A stretch of DNA of 64,000 bases from Polytrichum commune (taxonomy: Eukaryota; Streptophyta; Polytrichopsida; Polytrichales; Polytrichaceae). The stretch lies in assembly GCA_950295325.1 (NCBI GenBank), contig OX485803.1, positions 55,197,554-55,261,553 of the forward strand. Direction: 5' to 3'. The translations under genes were made by a program, and so were the position numbers. Shown in pieces: positions 13,742 through 24,959 of the stretch (position 1 is the first letter of the stretch; the number at the start of each line of letters is the position of its first letter). The notes under the pieces were generated by a model. That model was not told the DNA's origin. It searched no databases and worked only from the letters and a program-made list of their open reading frames with translations.

Positions 13742-16700
13742 ATGGCGGAGTTGGAGGAGGCCGTGATTGCCGAGGTGGAGATGAGTGCCACCACCTCGGG
13801 GACACGAACTGTGCGAGCGACGGTCGTGCAGGCGTCGACTGTCTTCTATGATACTCCAGCTACTCTTGGTATGTATCCAATTCTGCATTGTGTAGCTCAC
13901 TATGTGGCAGGAATTCCTCACACCATATCCTACACTTCACCATAGCTTCTTGTGACTTGTGTGCATTGCCCATTGAAACATCCTTCCTTGACTTGATCAC
14001 ATACCATTTGCAGGCTCCTAAAGAGTGTTTCCGTTAATCCAATTTTTGTTAATCTGGGATTTTATGCTGTGAAGCCTTTACGACTTCAGATGGGCTCATA
14101 GATATGCATGTCTGCAATGTGTCCTTGTGCTCACTCTCTGGCACGAATTCAGCACACCCTATCCTAGAGTTCACCATAGCTTCTTGTGACTATCCATTGT
14201 ACAATTGTGGCCCCACTGAAATAACTGTTCCTTGATTTGATCCCATAATATTATCAAGCTTCACAAGAGTGTTCTGTGAATATGAAAATTTTGAGTCAAG
14301 GCTTTACGGCTTGAGAGAGGATCATAGGTATGCATGTCTGCAATGTGTCTTTGTGCTCACTCTCTCTGGCACGAATTCATCACACCCTATCCTAGAGTTC
14401 ACCATAGCTTCTTATGACTATGCATTGTACAATTGTGGCCCCACTGGAATAATTGGTCCATAACGTTATTAAGCTTTGTAAGAGTGTTCTGTGGGACAGG
14501 AACCGAATGCACTTTAAGCAAACATCAAAATTCATGTAAGATAGTATTGTGCAATTTTGAGCCTTAATCTGAGAATGTATAAAGGCTCTACGTCTTGAGA
14601 GAGGCTCGTAGATAGTAGGAGCCTGCCACTTGCCTATGACATACATTCTTAAATATGAGCACTCCAATTCTTGATGAAGATGTTGAAGAATTGGTTATGA
14701 TGTGATGTGATGTCGTAGATAAAGCGGAGAGGCTGATAGCCGAAGCAGCTGGTCTAGGCTCGCAATTAGCCGTGTTTCCGGAAGCTTTTGTGGGTGGGTA
14801 TCCTCGAGGGAACACGTTCGGGGCCGTGATTGGCAGCCGTTCTGCAAAGGGGCGTGAAGACTATCGAAAATACCATGCTTCAGCAATTGATGTCCCAGGT
14901 CAGAGCTCTTTGGACTTGCCTGATTGATTTTCTGCACAAGAACCCCATGTGCAAGATTATGAGAACAATTGTTTGGTTCAATTGGTGTGCATTTGCAGGT
15001 CCGGAAGTGGACAGGATAGCATCTCTAGCGGGCAGGTACAAGATATCTGTGGTAATGGGGGTGATTGAAAGAGCAGGGGGAACCTTATACTGCACTGTAT
15101 TGTTCTTTGATTCTGGGGGTGAGTATCTTGGGAAACACCGCAAGCTGATGCCCACTGCTTCCGAGCGCCTAATCTGGGGGTTTGGTGATGGCTCCACACT
15201 CCCTGTATTTGACACCTCTGTTGGGAAAATGGGTGCTGTCATTTGCTGGGAAAATCGTATGCCTCTTCTTCGGACTGCCATGTATGCCAAAGGTGTGATT
15301 CCATAGTCCACCAAACTCAAATGAATCCCTTGCACCTGAATTTGCAGATTTCGTAGGGTCTAGGGTTTACGGTTTAGCCTCAACGATTGGCTGGGAAGGT
15401 TGAGTTTGGCACCTGTCTTTGTTGTTTGTATGAAACAGATTGAAGAAGTGTAAGGACTCTTTGGGATGTGGGCACATGTATGCAAAAAGCTCGATTCCAT
15501 ATTCCAACAACCTTAGATGAATCCCTGTAGCTGAATTATATGATTCATATGGATTTCAGAGCTTGGCTGTGAAGGGGTAACTCAATTTAGGCACCTGATT
15601 TTGTTGTTTGTACGCAATGGATTGAAGAACTGTAAGGGTTTAAGATGTGGGCATATGTATGCCAAAGGTATGCTCCATAGTTGAGCAACCTCAGATGAAT
15701 CCCTTGCATGTGTCTTTTCCAAATTTGTAGGGTTCATGGTTTACTCTTAATGCTTTGGCTGTGAAGGGGTAGCTTACTTGTGGCACCTGTTTTTGTTGTT
15801 TGTATGTAACGGATTGAACAAGTCTTTGAAGGGTTTGGGATGTGGGCATATGTATGCCAAAGGTGAGATTCCGTAGTCCAATAACCATAGATGAATCTCT
15901 TGCATGTGACTTTTCAGAATTCGTAGGGTTTATGGTTTACTGTAAATGCTTTGGCTATGAAGGTGTCGCTTGGTGTTGGCACCTGTTTTTTTTTTTTTTG
16001 CGCACTGGGTTGGAGAAGTGAAAGAGGTTCGGGATGTTGGCAGGCATAGAACTGTATTGTGCACCAACAGCAGACGCAAGGGGCTCATGGCAAGCGTCCA
16101 TGATTCATATTGCAATGGAAGGGGGTTGCTTTGTGCTATCAGCCAACCAGTTCTGCAGGAGGCGTGACTATCCCCCTCATCCAGAATACACATATGGCGG
16201 ATTCGGAGAAGCCGAGCCTAGCCCAGATGAAGTTGTCTGTGCAGGCGGCAGTGTTATCATTTCCCCTACTGGTTCCGTTCTTGCTGGCCCTAATTTTGAT
16301 GGCGAAGCTTTGATCACAGCAGACCTTGGTAAGCAAGCATGCTTGATTAGTTTCTCAAATTTCGGTGCCAATTTTCCTAATTTTGACAGGACAATAGAGT
16401 TATCCTTCAACTCAACCTGACTTCTGGTTGGGAGTTGGTTGTTTTGCATGCAACGCCTTTTATGATCGGTTGGCTTTTGGTGCATGCTTGGAGGTGTTTT
16501 GGAGGTTTGAACAAAGAACATCCTATATTGGTTCATTTAGGTTCAAACTCATTTTGGCATGACAAGAGGTGCTAAAATAAGTTTGGCTCTCAATGAACTG
16601 ATATACGGTGCTCTTCATTCAAATTCAAACTCTACCTCTGAGCAGGGACTACAAGTGGAATGAGATTATTGATTTTGCATACAAAATCAACAAATGGAAA

Positions 16701-17376
16701 ATCATAGGGCACGACCTCCCTCGATGAAAAGTCTCATTGTGTTAAGATAACTCTAATCATAAGTGCACGACCAGGGTCCAGTTTAGGGGGTTGTTAACTA
16801 AATGAATGATTAGTCTGTAAGGTCGATGTGCCTGCTACAGTTGCTTCCAGGAGGTTCTGGAAGAAAAACCTAGTCTATTAGCACATCTTGTATGAATCTA
16901 ACACCACAAGGATGAGATCAAGGGGACAAAAATTCCAAGTTGTGACGAGCTTTCAAAAAGCAGATGTGTGATCTTCTTGAGTGGTTTTATATAGGTGTGC
17001 ACAATGTGGTTAGTGTTGAGTGGTTGTTTAGCATTATTTCTGGCTCTATGGACCAAAGAGCCTCGGGATTGATCCGTAGAATTATACTAGAAGTTTTTGT
17101 TTTAGGAGAATATCAAACCATATTCCACCCAAAAGTAGGTGTTTGAATAAGATATGTCTACCTTAATGCTCAGGTCTGCTTCTTGATGTACGTTCCTCTG
17201 TTTTGGTTGCAGACATGTCAGACATTGTGAGAGCCAAGTTTGATTTTGATGTTGTTGGGCACTACTCACGATCCGATGTGCTGAGCTTGACAGTGCGAGA
17301 CCAAGCCTTTTCACCAGTTACTTTCACTTCAGATGTATCCTCAGCTTATGGAAGGAAAGAGATAATAGAAATGTAA
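13742..17376 (+). CDS. NIT4: NIT4-type nitrilase / beta-cyanoalanine hydratase, 5 exons
   Basis: Exons are 13742-13868, 14719-14898, 14999-15292, 16044-16328 and 17213-17376. All introns are GT-AG and all four junctions are phase 1. They give 1050 nt encoding 349 residues, the usual size for plant nitrilases. The C-N hydrolase triad is intact: Glu64 in FPEAF, Lys151 in KHRKLMPT and Cys185 in ICWENR. Other family landmarks are [18 protein letters not shown] near residue 25, [12 protein letters not shown], and a C-terminal [15 protein letters not shown]. In seed plants NIT4 converts beta-cyanoalanine from cyanide detoxification to Asn or Asp in the cytosol; that role is transferred from the family. 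The start is the ATG of MAELEE, since the in-frame extension begins only at a TTG. Introns 1 and 3 are built largely of tandem repeats that include the splice donor, and intron 4 carries a MITE. Confidence 0.95.
13869..14718 (+). repeat. nitrilase intron 1: three ~230-bp tandem repeats carrying donor-like sites
   Basis: Three tandem units have the common anchor GAATTC at 13911, 14145 and 14373 (periods 234 and 228), and a degenerate fourth lies to about 14620. Each contains a TATCCTA...TTCACCATAGCTTCTT block. The start of a unit corresponds to the authentic 5' splice site at 13869 (G|GTATGTATCC). The copies read AG|ATATGCATG at about 14102 (GT lost) and AG|GTATGCATG at 14328 (a potential cryptic donor). 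Reading through from exon 1 meets a stop by 13945. Confidence 0.85.
15280..16043 (+). repeat. nitrilase exon 3 end plus intron 3: tandem duplication of the exon-intron junction
   Basis: The last 13 coding bases of exon 3 and the following donor (ATGTATGCCAAAG|GT at 15280) recur at 15476 (degenerate, no GT), 15655 (AAAG|GTATG) and 15850 (AAAG|GTGAG), at spacings of 196, 179 and 195. Each copy is preceded by GGGATGTGGGCAT or similar. The authentic acceptor, GGGATGTTGGCAG|GC at 16044, falls where the next unit would start. Almost the whole 751-nt intron is therefore about four copies of one unit. Confidence 0.9.
16397..16753. mobile_element. TA foldback MITE, family A copy 2, in nitrilase intron 4
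   Basis: The ends are TA-GAGTTATCC and GATAACTC-TA, with near-complementary arms carrying GGAGTTGGTTGTTTTGCATG and TTTGAACAAAGAACA. It lies wholly inside nitrilase intron 4 (16329-17212) and leaves the splice sites intact. Confidence 0.8.
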
Positions 17377-18039
17377 GAATCTGGAAGACATGAATCCTTT
17401 TTACTATTCAATGTGCTGCAACCCCATATGGTCTGACACATTCGTTTGAGCATAAATTTGACGAGTGCTGGTAAATAAGGTATAGGGTTTAGGGCTCGTC
17501 AAGTTCAATCATACTAAAAGAAGGATGATTCTTACCATCTTTGACTAAATGTTGTGAGCTACATGTTTATTTGAGACTGCTGGTAAATTGAGATGACCCA
17601 CTGCATAGTGCAGACGAGTGTGTCCAGTAATTTGAAGTTATTTACGTTTGCATCAAGGGAGTATGATGAAGTGATGCCAAAGGTCCTCATTTGTGCTCAC
17701 AGCTAGTCATTGGCTTCTCCTGAAAATGCATAAAATCCAGGAAATAGATTCATAGGTTTCAGAAGAACCTTAGTTTTATTTAGGTTAAATTAAGCAAAGA
17801 TTGAAAGTTGAATTAGACTAAACATGGCGTAAGGAAGACTAAACGCATTGTAGCATTTGAATGCCCAAAAACATACAGGCCAAATCACAGTTACATGATC
17901 TCCACTTAGCATTTTTTGACTTCTTGGAGGTTCACACAAGTAAATAGTCTCACCACAAACAGTGTGGGAACTCTGAAAAAAATATGGAATTGAATGATTT
18001 TTGGCAGCATAACCGAATTGCATAGCGGCTGCAAATGTA
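17377..18039. other. tail-to-tail spacer between nitrilase and pseudokinase
   Basis: This 663-bp gap between two converging stop codons should contain both 3' UTRs. It is AT-rich. Open frames here (for example 17790-18059 -) match nothing, and I see no repeat family in it. Confidence 0.5.
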
Positions 18040-21000
18040 CTAAAGAATGATACATTCACAGCGTTGAGCTACACTACTGACTGCCTTCATATCCTCCAGA
18101 CGTTTTATGATGTCAGAAAATGATGGCCGTTTGGATGGGTCTTTGTGCCAACACTCTGCAATCAGCCTGTATTCCAGAATCAAAGAATAAGAACAGTCAC
18201 TTCTTTGCGACAAGATACATGTGTTCCATTTAAATATCATTCCACTAACTCAATCAATTTCAGTAGACTGTTATTAGAAAACACGGAAGCAAAGAAAGAT
18301 GAACACTTACTCCCTCATCCCCACAGGATATGTAGGTGCTGTAAAACCAGGACGCACACCATCATATGCTCTCTTTCTTGCCATCTCCTCTGGTGATAAT
18401 CCTTCCAGATTTTGAGGCCCCTCAAACATCTGCCCCAGAAAATGCTAAAAACATGAGTAATCATTGCACAGATTGACAAGCATGTTTTTGCTGCAGGTAC
18501 TTTCCTGATCTCAAGTGAAACTTCTATCTACCCAAAGTCAGTGCTGTGTAACTTGTAATTTCTCTGCACTACTTGATTTATACTGTTCAGAGGCATGGCA
18601 AATTGATAAAACCCCAATGTTTTATGAATGATAGCCCTAGAATTTGACCACTTATTTCTATTTTTGAAAATCCTGAAAGTCAAGGGTTGGTTAGGGATAG
18701 GGCAAAGGGTACAAAATGGCCATGAGAAGAAATACCAACCTCATATAAGATGAACCCAAAAGCATAGGTATCCACGCTTTTGTCAAATGCTTCCTTTTTA
18801 AAGAGTTCGGGAGCCATGTACTCATCTGATAAGCAGAAGACCACTATTGAAGGTAAACATGGCAATTTTAACCTCCTCGATCAATCTCTACAAGGAATTC
18901 AGCTGTATATAGATAGGGTCCCTTAGAAAGACTTGAAATGACAAAATATCAGATAGGAAATACTTACAAAAACCTAGTTCGTCACCATTTGATAATACCG
19001 TATGCAACTTGCTTCCTAGCAGTGCAAAGTTCAAAACTTTCAGCTGGCCTGCTTCATTCTGTAGCAAGTTTCTGTCCGAACATGAGAATGAGTGACTATT
19101 GCATCATTTCTATTCTAATTTGTGCTGATCTTACTACTGATCAAACTGTCCATCTGATTGTCTTCACACCCGAAAAAGAAAGATATATATATCAAAGCCC
19201 AAATGTAAACATGAAATCTTACCTGGGATTCAGATTCCCATGTATAACAGCTTCCCTGTGCTCATGTAGGTAGTTGATTCCCCTGCAACAAAACCATTTT
19301 ATTAGCACATTTCATGGTAAGAGTAATCTTGACCTTGTTTGCAACTGAAGGAAAATCCATAAATTTGACTATGAATAATAGATTTCTATATGGAACAAGA
19401 AGCCTTCATAGCAGACTCTCCTGCCTTATTCAAAGCAACACCAAATAGCAGCATGATTGCTGTAAATAGAATTCCTGAATCATGGAGTAATCCATAATCT
19501 TACTGCAGAAGCCAAGAGGGATATACCGAGCAATGTCGAGGGCGAAACCTAGAGCTCGCTTAGGAGGAATTCGACCTTTTGAAATAAAATCATGGAGATT
19601 GCCCTGCACTCACCTCGAGTGTCAAATGCTACCAAAAACCTTTTGACATAGAATGTGTCAAGGTGATCTGTAGCAAGTTGATGTTTAATTCTTGCCACAC
19701 TATTTAGGAACGTTGCAGAAAATTCCACAAAAATGCAGTAGTCTATGTAGCATGATAAAAGCACACCTTGCACAACTACTTACATAACTACCGACTTTTT
19801 TCATCAGAGATGACTGTATGGTTCCATAAAACTTTGGGTGTTTCCAGGAACGGTCTCTTCTTATTTGCCAACTGGTTACCAAAAGAAGCAGAAGATTTGA
19901 CGTTTTCTTTCAACTCGATGGGACTTTCGGTCAGGGCTTCCTTGTTTTGCAAACAATTCTTTCCATGTTCGGTAAGCTTTCCATGCATGCTTGGAGTTAG
20001 TGTGCAGGTTTGAAGAAAGAACTTTAATTCATTGAGCTTCAAACTCACTTTGGCATCCCAAGAGGTGCCAAATGAGTTTGACCTTCAATGAACCAAAGTA
20101 GGTTGCTCTTTGTTCCTATGTTTTCCCATGGGTTGTTTTTCAAACAAAATCAATAATTTCTTGCCACTCGAGGTGCATGCTCAGAGGTGGTGTTTGAATA
20201 TGGAGCCAACTCCCAACCAAAGGTCTCATTGAGTTAAAGGAATAACCCTGTTGTGTAATTTCAAGGCCAAGGAAGAATGCAAGGAGTTTATGATTAAGAA
20301 TGCATACCCTTGGAAGATATTCTGTCACAATGACTGGGGGAAGGCTCTTTGTAACAGCACCAAGAAATTGCACAATGTTTGGATGACGCATTCGTTCAAG
20401 CATCAGGAGCTCCATTTTGAGCTTGTTACTACCACCACCACAAAAGAAAAAAGCTTACGACATTGGCAAACTCAAATTATATTCTGAATACAAGTTCTAA
20501 TCACCTTGAATCGACTCATAGACATGAGACATGAAATCCTAAACTAGGAATTCCTTGGAATTCACAAGAAAAATAATTCATACACCCACTTGCTGAATCA
20601 TCCTTTTTACTTACAAGAAGTCAGGATCTGTTGTTTGAGGGGACTGGAGGGTTCTTGCTACCACTTTTGTGCCACGCCAATTTACTACCCGAAATTCTTC
20701 ACTGGCACTCTGGAAAAGATTGAGTTCCACAGGTTGATCATGGCCAACGCATGGTCATTGGTAACATTTTCATCTAAACAGAGAGTGAAACAAAATACTA
20801 ATCTGGCAAGTGCACAGATAGAGAAAGTATTATTGAGACGAGAAATCATGTAGGTATACAAAAAGACTGCAGTGATCTAACACATTGAGAGCTATCAAAT
20901 GTGTGTGCAAAGACTCAGTGATTATAAAATCACTGCAGTTCAAGGACATACCTCAAGGAACCACCTTCCTTTGCTCTTTTTCAAAACAGTAAAAAGTTCA

Positions 21001-22896
21001 CAGATGTATACCTTGTAGAGTGGAGGAATGTGATCCAATGGCTCCAACTCGGAACGGTCAATTTCATACTGCTCTGTAGGGTCCACATCATATAGTGGTC
21101 CATGCCTTTTCTTATCCTGTTTATCAATGAAAGCACACTTTGTTACACTAATAAAAACAACGTACCCGATTCCACCCAATAATACTGATCATCAACAACT
21201 GCTTTAAACTACCTAAAGAGTCCTAAAACTGTCATCGACTGTATGGCCAAATCTACATAATATATGCAGCTCTGGCATTGCTAAAATACACAGTAAACGA
21301 GATGAAACTACAAAACCAAGATGGAACAACAATATGCAATGTGATTTCCACACAAAATTCATAGATATACCTCAATTCTGGCACCATGCTGTTCTAGTAT
21401 CTTTGACACTGCACCTTTAGTGTACTTTCGAGCATCTGCTAAAGGCTGCATCAAAGAAACAGCCTCCGTTAATATACCAAGTTGTTACCCACAACAAGTA
21501 CAATGAACACCAAATAGCTTGTTCCTGTGTACAGTGAACTTATAACTGAAGATGTCTGAAAATCAATCGGTCCCAATGTGAGATGAATTTGTTCTTTTTG
21601 AATGGAGGCACTAAGAACAAAGAAAAAAACACCTTGGGAAAAGCTCATAGTCCTATTTAGCTTCAACAACGGTTGTGTTAGGAGCATTTGTGCAGGAAGG
21701 GTGGCTTAAACCCAAGGCCTTAAGCTGGATCCCACGTGAAATCCAAGGTTAGGACACCTAATTCAACAATATTGCCCGAATGGATGACCTTCCTAGCACT
21801 CAGTTTCTGGTGCACCCTACCACTACCGTCCACCCAATCATAGTGAGAGTATCTGGATGAACTGAAAATTTTCAACCAATCATGCAAGAACCTAGGGGCT
21901 TGCCCTTGGGGGAGATTAGGTGTGGGTCAGCTTGTCCACCCCTGTCCAAGGTGTTCACCTTTTGAAAGGAGGAAGTAACCTTTGAGGTCCATCTAATTCT
22001 CGTAATTTCCATTTCGAAATTACATGTACATTAACCTAAGTTGAAGATAATGCAACTCCATAATTCACAATTTTGGCAACATCGGAGTCATCTCTTCCTC
22101 TTCTCTAAATACCCTCTTCAAGAGGACTTCTCTGCACTAGTGAAATCGTCACAAGTTTGCACTTGCGCCATGTGGCCGCAGAATACTTCACTTTCGTCAC
22201 AACATGGATCCTATGTTTCATATTCTTCTGCTAAATCTTTTTGGCATGAAAGAGTGGTAAATGCTAGTGCTAATGAATCTAGTTTCAATGGGAGACCCAC
22301 TTAACAAATGCCGCCACGAGAAAAGCTAATAGTACTAAAAAACTTCAGAGGCAGTTGTGCTAGCAGGCATAACACTCTTAAAAGTGTAGGAGGTTCTCTT
22401 TCTACTCTAGCTTCAAATATAAATCCAAGAATCAATCATGCCTGAATGCCAGGCATTTTCAAGTGCCAGGCTCTCGTTAGTCAACACCTCATTGACACCT
22501 ATTCTCTTCAGACAACCACGATTCAACTCAAAGAACTTGCCAAAAAGAATCTCACTGAGTGTATACTCTCCAAGATGCTTATCTAGGGTGAACACTCACT
22601 ACACCACTTAAGAATGCTATAAGAGGGGAAAAGGGCAAGGGGGGAGGGGGGGAACTCACAGTGTCACCCCAACGGTCAACAGGGTTAACATTCGCACCAT
22701 TGTTTAGAAGCAACTCCACCACATGTCCATGGCCTTCACTTGCTGCCAGATGTAGTGCTGTTCTGCCATCATAATCCGATGCATTCACATCCGCACCTTC
22801 CTCCAGCAGCTCCTTAATTGCATTCACATCTCCTTTGCTGGCATAGGAGAGCAACAAACTAGTTTGCCCTAGACCTTGTTGTGATGAGTTACTCAT
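18040..22896 (-). CDS. ankyrin-repeat Raf-like (ILK-like) pseudokinase, 11 exons
   Basis: Exons, in transcript order: 22896-22660, 21445-21371, 21116-20952, 20709-20615, 20428-20308, 19603-19527, 19282-19223, 19071-18968, 18825-18740, 18429-18311 and 18166-18040. Every intron is GT-AG and the phases sum to 1266 nt, 421 residues. Ankyrin repeats occupy about residues 12-100 (DGRTALHLAASEGHGHVVELLL, then DRWGDTPLADA). A kinase fold follows from about 150 (RMRHPNIVQFLGAVT, VTEYLP, ALDIARGINYLH, MAPELF, KDPSKRPSFSDIIKRL). Catalytic residues are altered: there is no clear Gly-rich loop, the VAVK Lys is Arg178, HRD is HGN (271-273) and DFG is NFA (291-293). The layout matches the plant C1 Raf-like/integrin-linked-kinase group, some of which signal or scaffold at membranes. 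A non-catalytic role is inferred here. Confidence 0.9.
19899..20250. mobile_element. family A foldback MITE, copy 3, in pseudokinase intron 5
   Basis: This is a diverged member of the TA foldback family. It carries the arm hallmarks GCATGCTTGGAG, TTTGAAGAAAGAAC and the mirrored GTTTGACCTTCAATGAACC. The ends (near CAACTCGATGG and TTGAGTTAAAGGAATAACC) are degenerate, so the boundaries are approximate. It sits between the exons encoding VTEYLPR and GNLHDF. Confidence 0.65.
22340..22625 (-). mobile_element. MITE-like unit, family C, in pseudokinase intron 1
   Basis: The reverse strand reads CATTCTTAAGTGGTGTAG...GTGAGATTCTTTTTGGCAAG...TTTTAAGAGTGTTATG, and its ends form an imperfect inverted repeat (CATA.CA.TCTTAA). 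The same unit occurs in the other orientation in the array at 23432-24935. It may be the donor of that array, or a copy of it. Boundaries are approximate. Confidence 0.6.
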
Positions 22897-22998
22897 TGTC
22901 TGCTTTTCACCGTGAGTTCAGGAAGGTTAACTGCCAACAACCATAAGTTCAGTAACGTCAGAGTGTACATTTTGCCATTTATCATTAACTTGTCATTA

Positions 22999-23338
22999 AA
23001 GTTATCCTCAAACTTAACATCACTTTTCATGGGGTGTTGGTTGTTTTGCATACAACACCTTCCTTGGTCAGTAACTCTTTGGTGCATGCTTGGAGGTAGT
23101 GTGGACGGTTAATATTCTATATCGGTTCATTGAGTGTCAGACTCATTTTGACATGCCAAGAGGAGCTAAAATGAGTTTGGAGTTTGGCCCTCTTCATTCA
23201 GATTCAAACACTACCTCCAAGTATGCACCACAAGTGGAAAGAAATATTTAAAATTGTATGCAGAAAAAACCTATGGAAAGTCACAGGGGACCAACTTCCG
23301 ATTACTTCGAATAGTCCTTTTGAGTTAGAGGATAACTC
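22999..23338. mobile_element. TA foldback MITE, family A copy 4, upstream of pseudokinase
   Basis: The ends are TA-AAGTTATCC and GGATAACTC-TA, with the arm hallmarks GGTTGTTTTGCAT and GCATGCTTGGAGG. Its inner edge is 102 bp upstream of the pseudokinase start codon, so it lies in the promoter or in a 5'-UTR intron (an AAAGCAG|ACAATG acceptor-like site precedes the ATG). Confidence 0.75.
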
Positions 23339-23431
23339 TATTGCATCGAATTCAGTTTGTGATTTCAGAAACTTCTTTTTCTTCTCCCTTTCAGAGTGTG
23401 ACGTAGGATCCAAGAATACCTACTGACCTAG

Positions 23432-24935
23432 ACGATCATATAGGGGATAACATGAATCACCCGATAGTAGATAGCCCTGAGCACTACACGCAAAGATGCA
23501 GAGTAGCTTGAAAAACAAAAACACGATAAAACTCAATGAGGATTAGTCACCATAGCATTCTTAGGCAGTGTACAGGGTGCTCTCCTACATAAACATCTTG
23601 GAGAGCACACTATCGGTGAGGTTCTTTTTGGCAAGGTCTTTCCGTTGAATCCTAGTAGATGGGAGAAGGCTTTGTCCGAAGATATAAGGTGACAATGAGA
23701 TGTGGACTAATAAGAGGTTGCCACTTGACTATGCTTCGCATTCATGCTTGTAATCAAGAAGCTTGATGCTTCGAATTTACTCCTTGAAGCTAGTATAAGA
23801 AGAGGACGCCCTTACACATGCTCATAGAATGTTATGACTGAGGATCATACAGGGCATTTCAGGATAAAATGAATAACCCGATACTAGGTAGCCTTGATGA
23901 CAATCCACGCAAACTACTTGGAGACAGAGAGCACTGAGCATTCATCTCAAATTCTAAGCCCTGATGAGGCCTCGAAGATGCCAATGGACGAGGAAAACCC
24001 GTCAACCAAAATTTCTTTCTGGAAACACAGGGGCTCTTCTCACCGCCCTCCAAAAACAGCCACTCAACTTAACCGACCAAATTCCCCGCACCTCCATAGC
24101 ATTCTTAACTGGTGTAGCGGGGTGTTCGCCCTAGATAAGCATGTTGAAGAGCATACGCTAGGTGAGATTCTTTTCTTTTTAGCAAGGTATTTTAGTTGAA
24201 TCTTGGTAGATGAGAGAAGGAGGCTTTGTCCGAAAATATAGAGGTAACCATGAGGTCATTATCGACTGATGAGAGAGCTTGGCACCTAACTAATGCTTGG
24301 CATTCATGGATGTAATAAAAGACCTTGATGATTGGATTTATTCTTGAAGCTAGAATAGAAAGCAAAAAAGAAGAAAAGATCCTCACATATCCTTAAGAAT
24401 GGTATAACTGAGGATCATATTGGCCATTCGAAGATAAAATGAATGGCATAGCACTATGACTAACCCTTGTACAAGACACGACTCAATCTACTTGGAGACA
24501 GCTAGAGTAATGCACATTGATCTCAAATTCAAAGCCCATATGGGCGAGGACATCCCCGTAACCAATTTTTTTTCTTCTGCAATACAGTGGGCTATTCTCA
24601 CAGCCCTTCTACACAAAGGCTTTCAAAAAACGCAATCAATTCTTATTTTTATTTTAAAACCGCTCAACTTGAGCAACCAATTGTCCGCACCCTATAGCAC
24701 TCGGTGAGATTCTTTAGGGTGAGGTAGTTTAAGTTGAATCTTGGTGGATGGGAGAAGAAGGCGTTGTCCGAAGCTAATAGGTGACAATGAGGTGTCGATG
24801 ACTAATGAGAGGGCTTGCCACGTGACTAACCTTGAATGTATTTATGCATGTAATGAAGGGCCTTGACACTTGCAATTTCATTCTTGATGAAGCTAGAGTA
24901 GAAAAGACAACGTCCTCACACATGATGCTTAAGAG
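23432..24935 (+). repeat. tandem array of a ~570-bp composite unit (family C)
   Basis: Each unit pairs a family C MITE-like block (CATAGCATTCTTA at 23549 and about 24096; CTATAGCACTCGG near 24690) with a linker. The linker carries GAGGATCATA, AAAATGAAT, CTACTTGGAGACAG and ATCTCAAATTC. About two and a half units are present, diverged from each other. Short frames inside (for example 23894-24199) follow the repeat and are unlikely to be genes. Confidence 0.65.
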
Positions 24936-24959
24936 TACTATGCAAAAAGACTAAGAAAA

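Noticed and set aside
13472-13921. 149-codon minus-strand frame over the start of the nitrilase gene.
   Set aside because: It is antisense to the nitrilase 5' region and exon 1 and matches no family.
20976-21011. A possible 36-bp intron in the pseudokinase between PPLYK and SKGRW.
   Set aside because: It is far below normal plant intron length, and the frame is open straight through, so one 165-bp exon was annotated.
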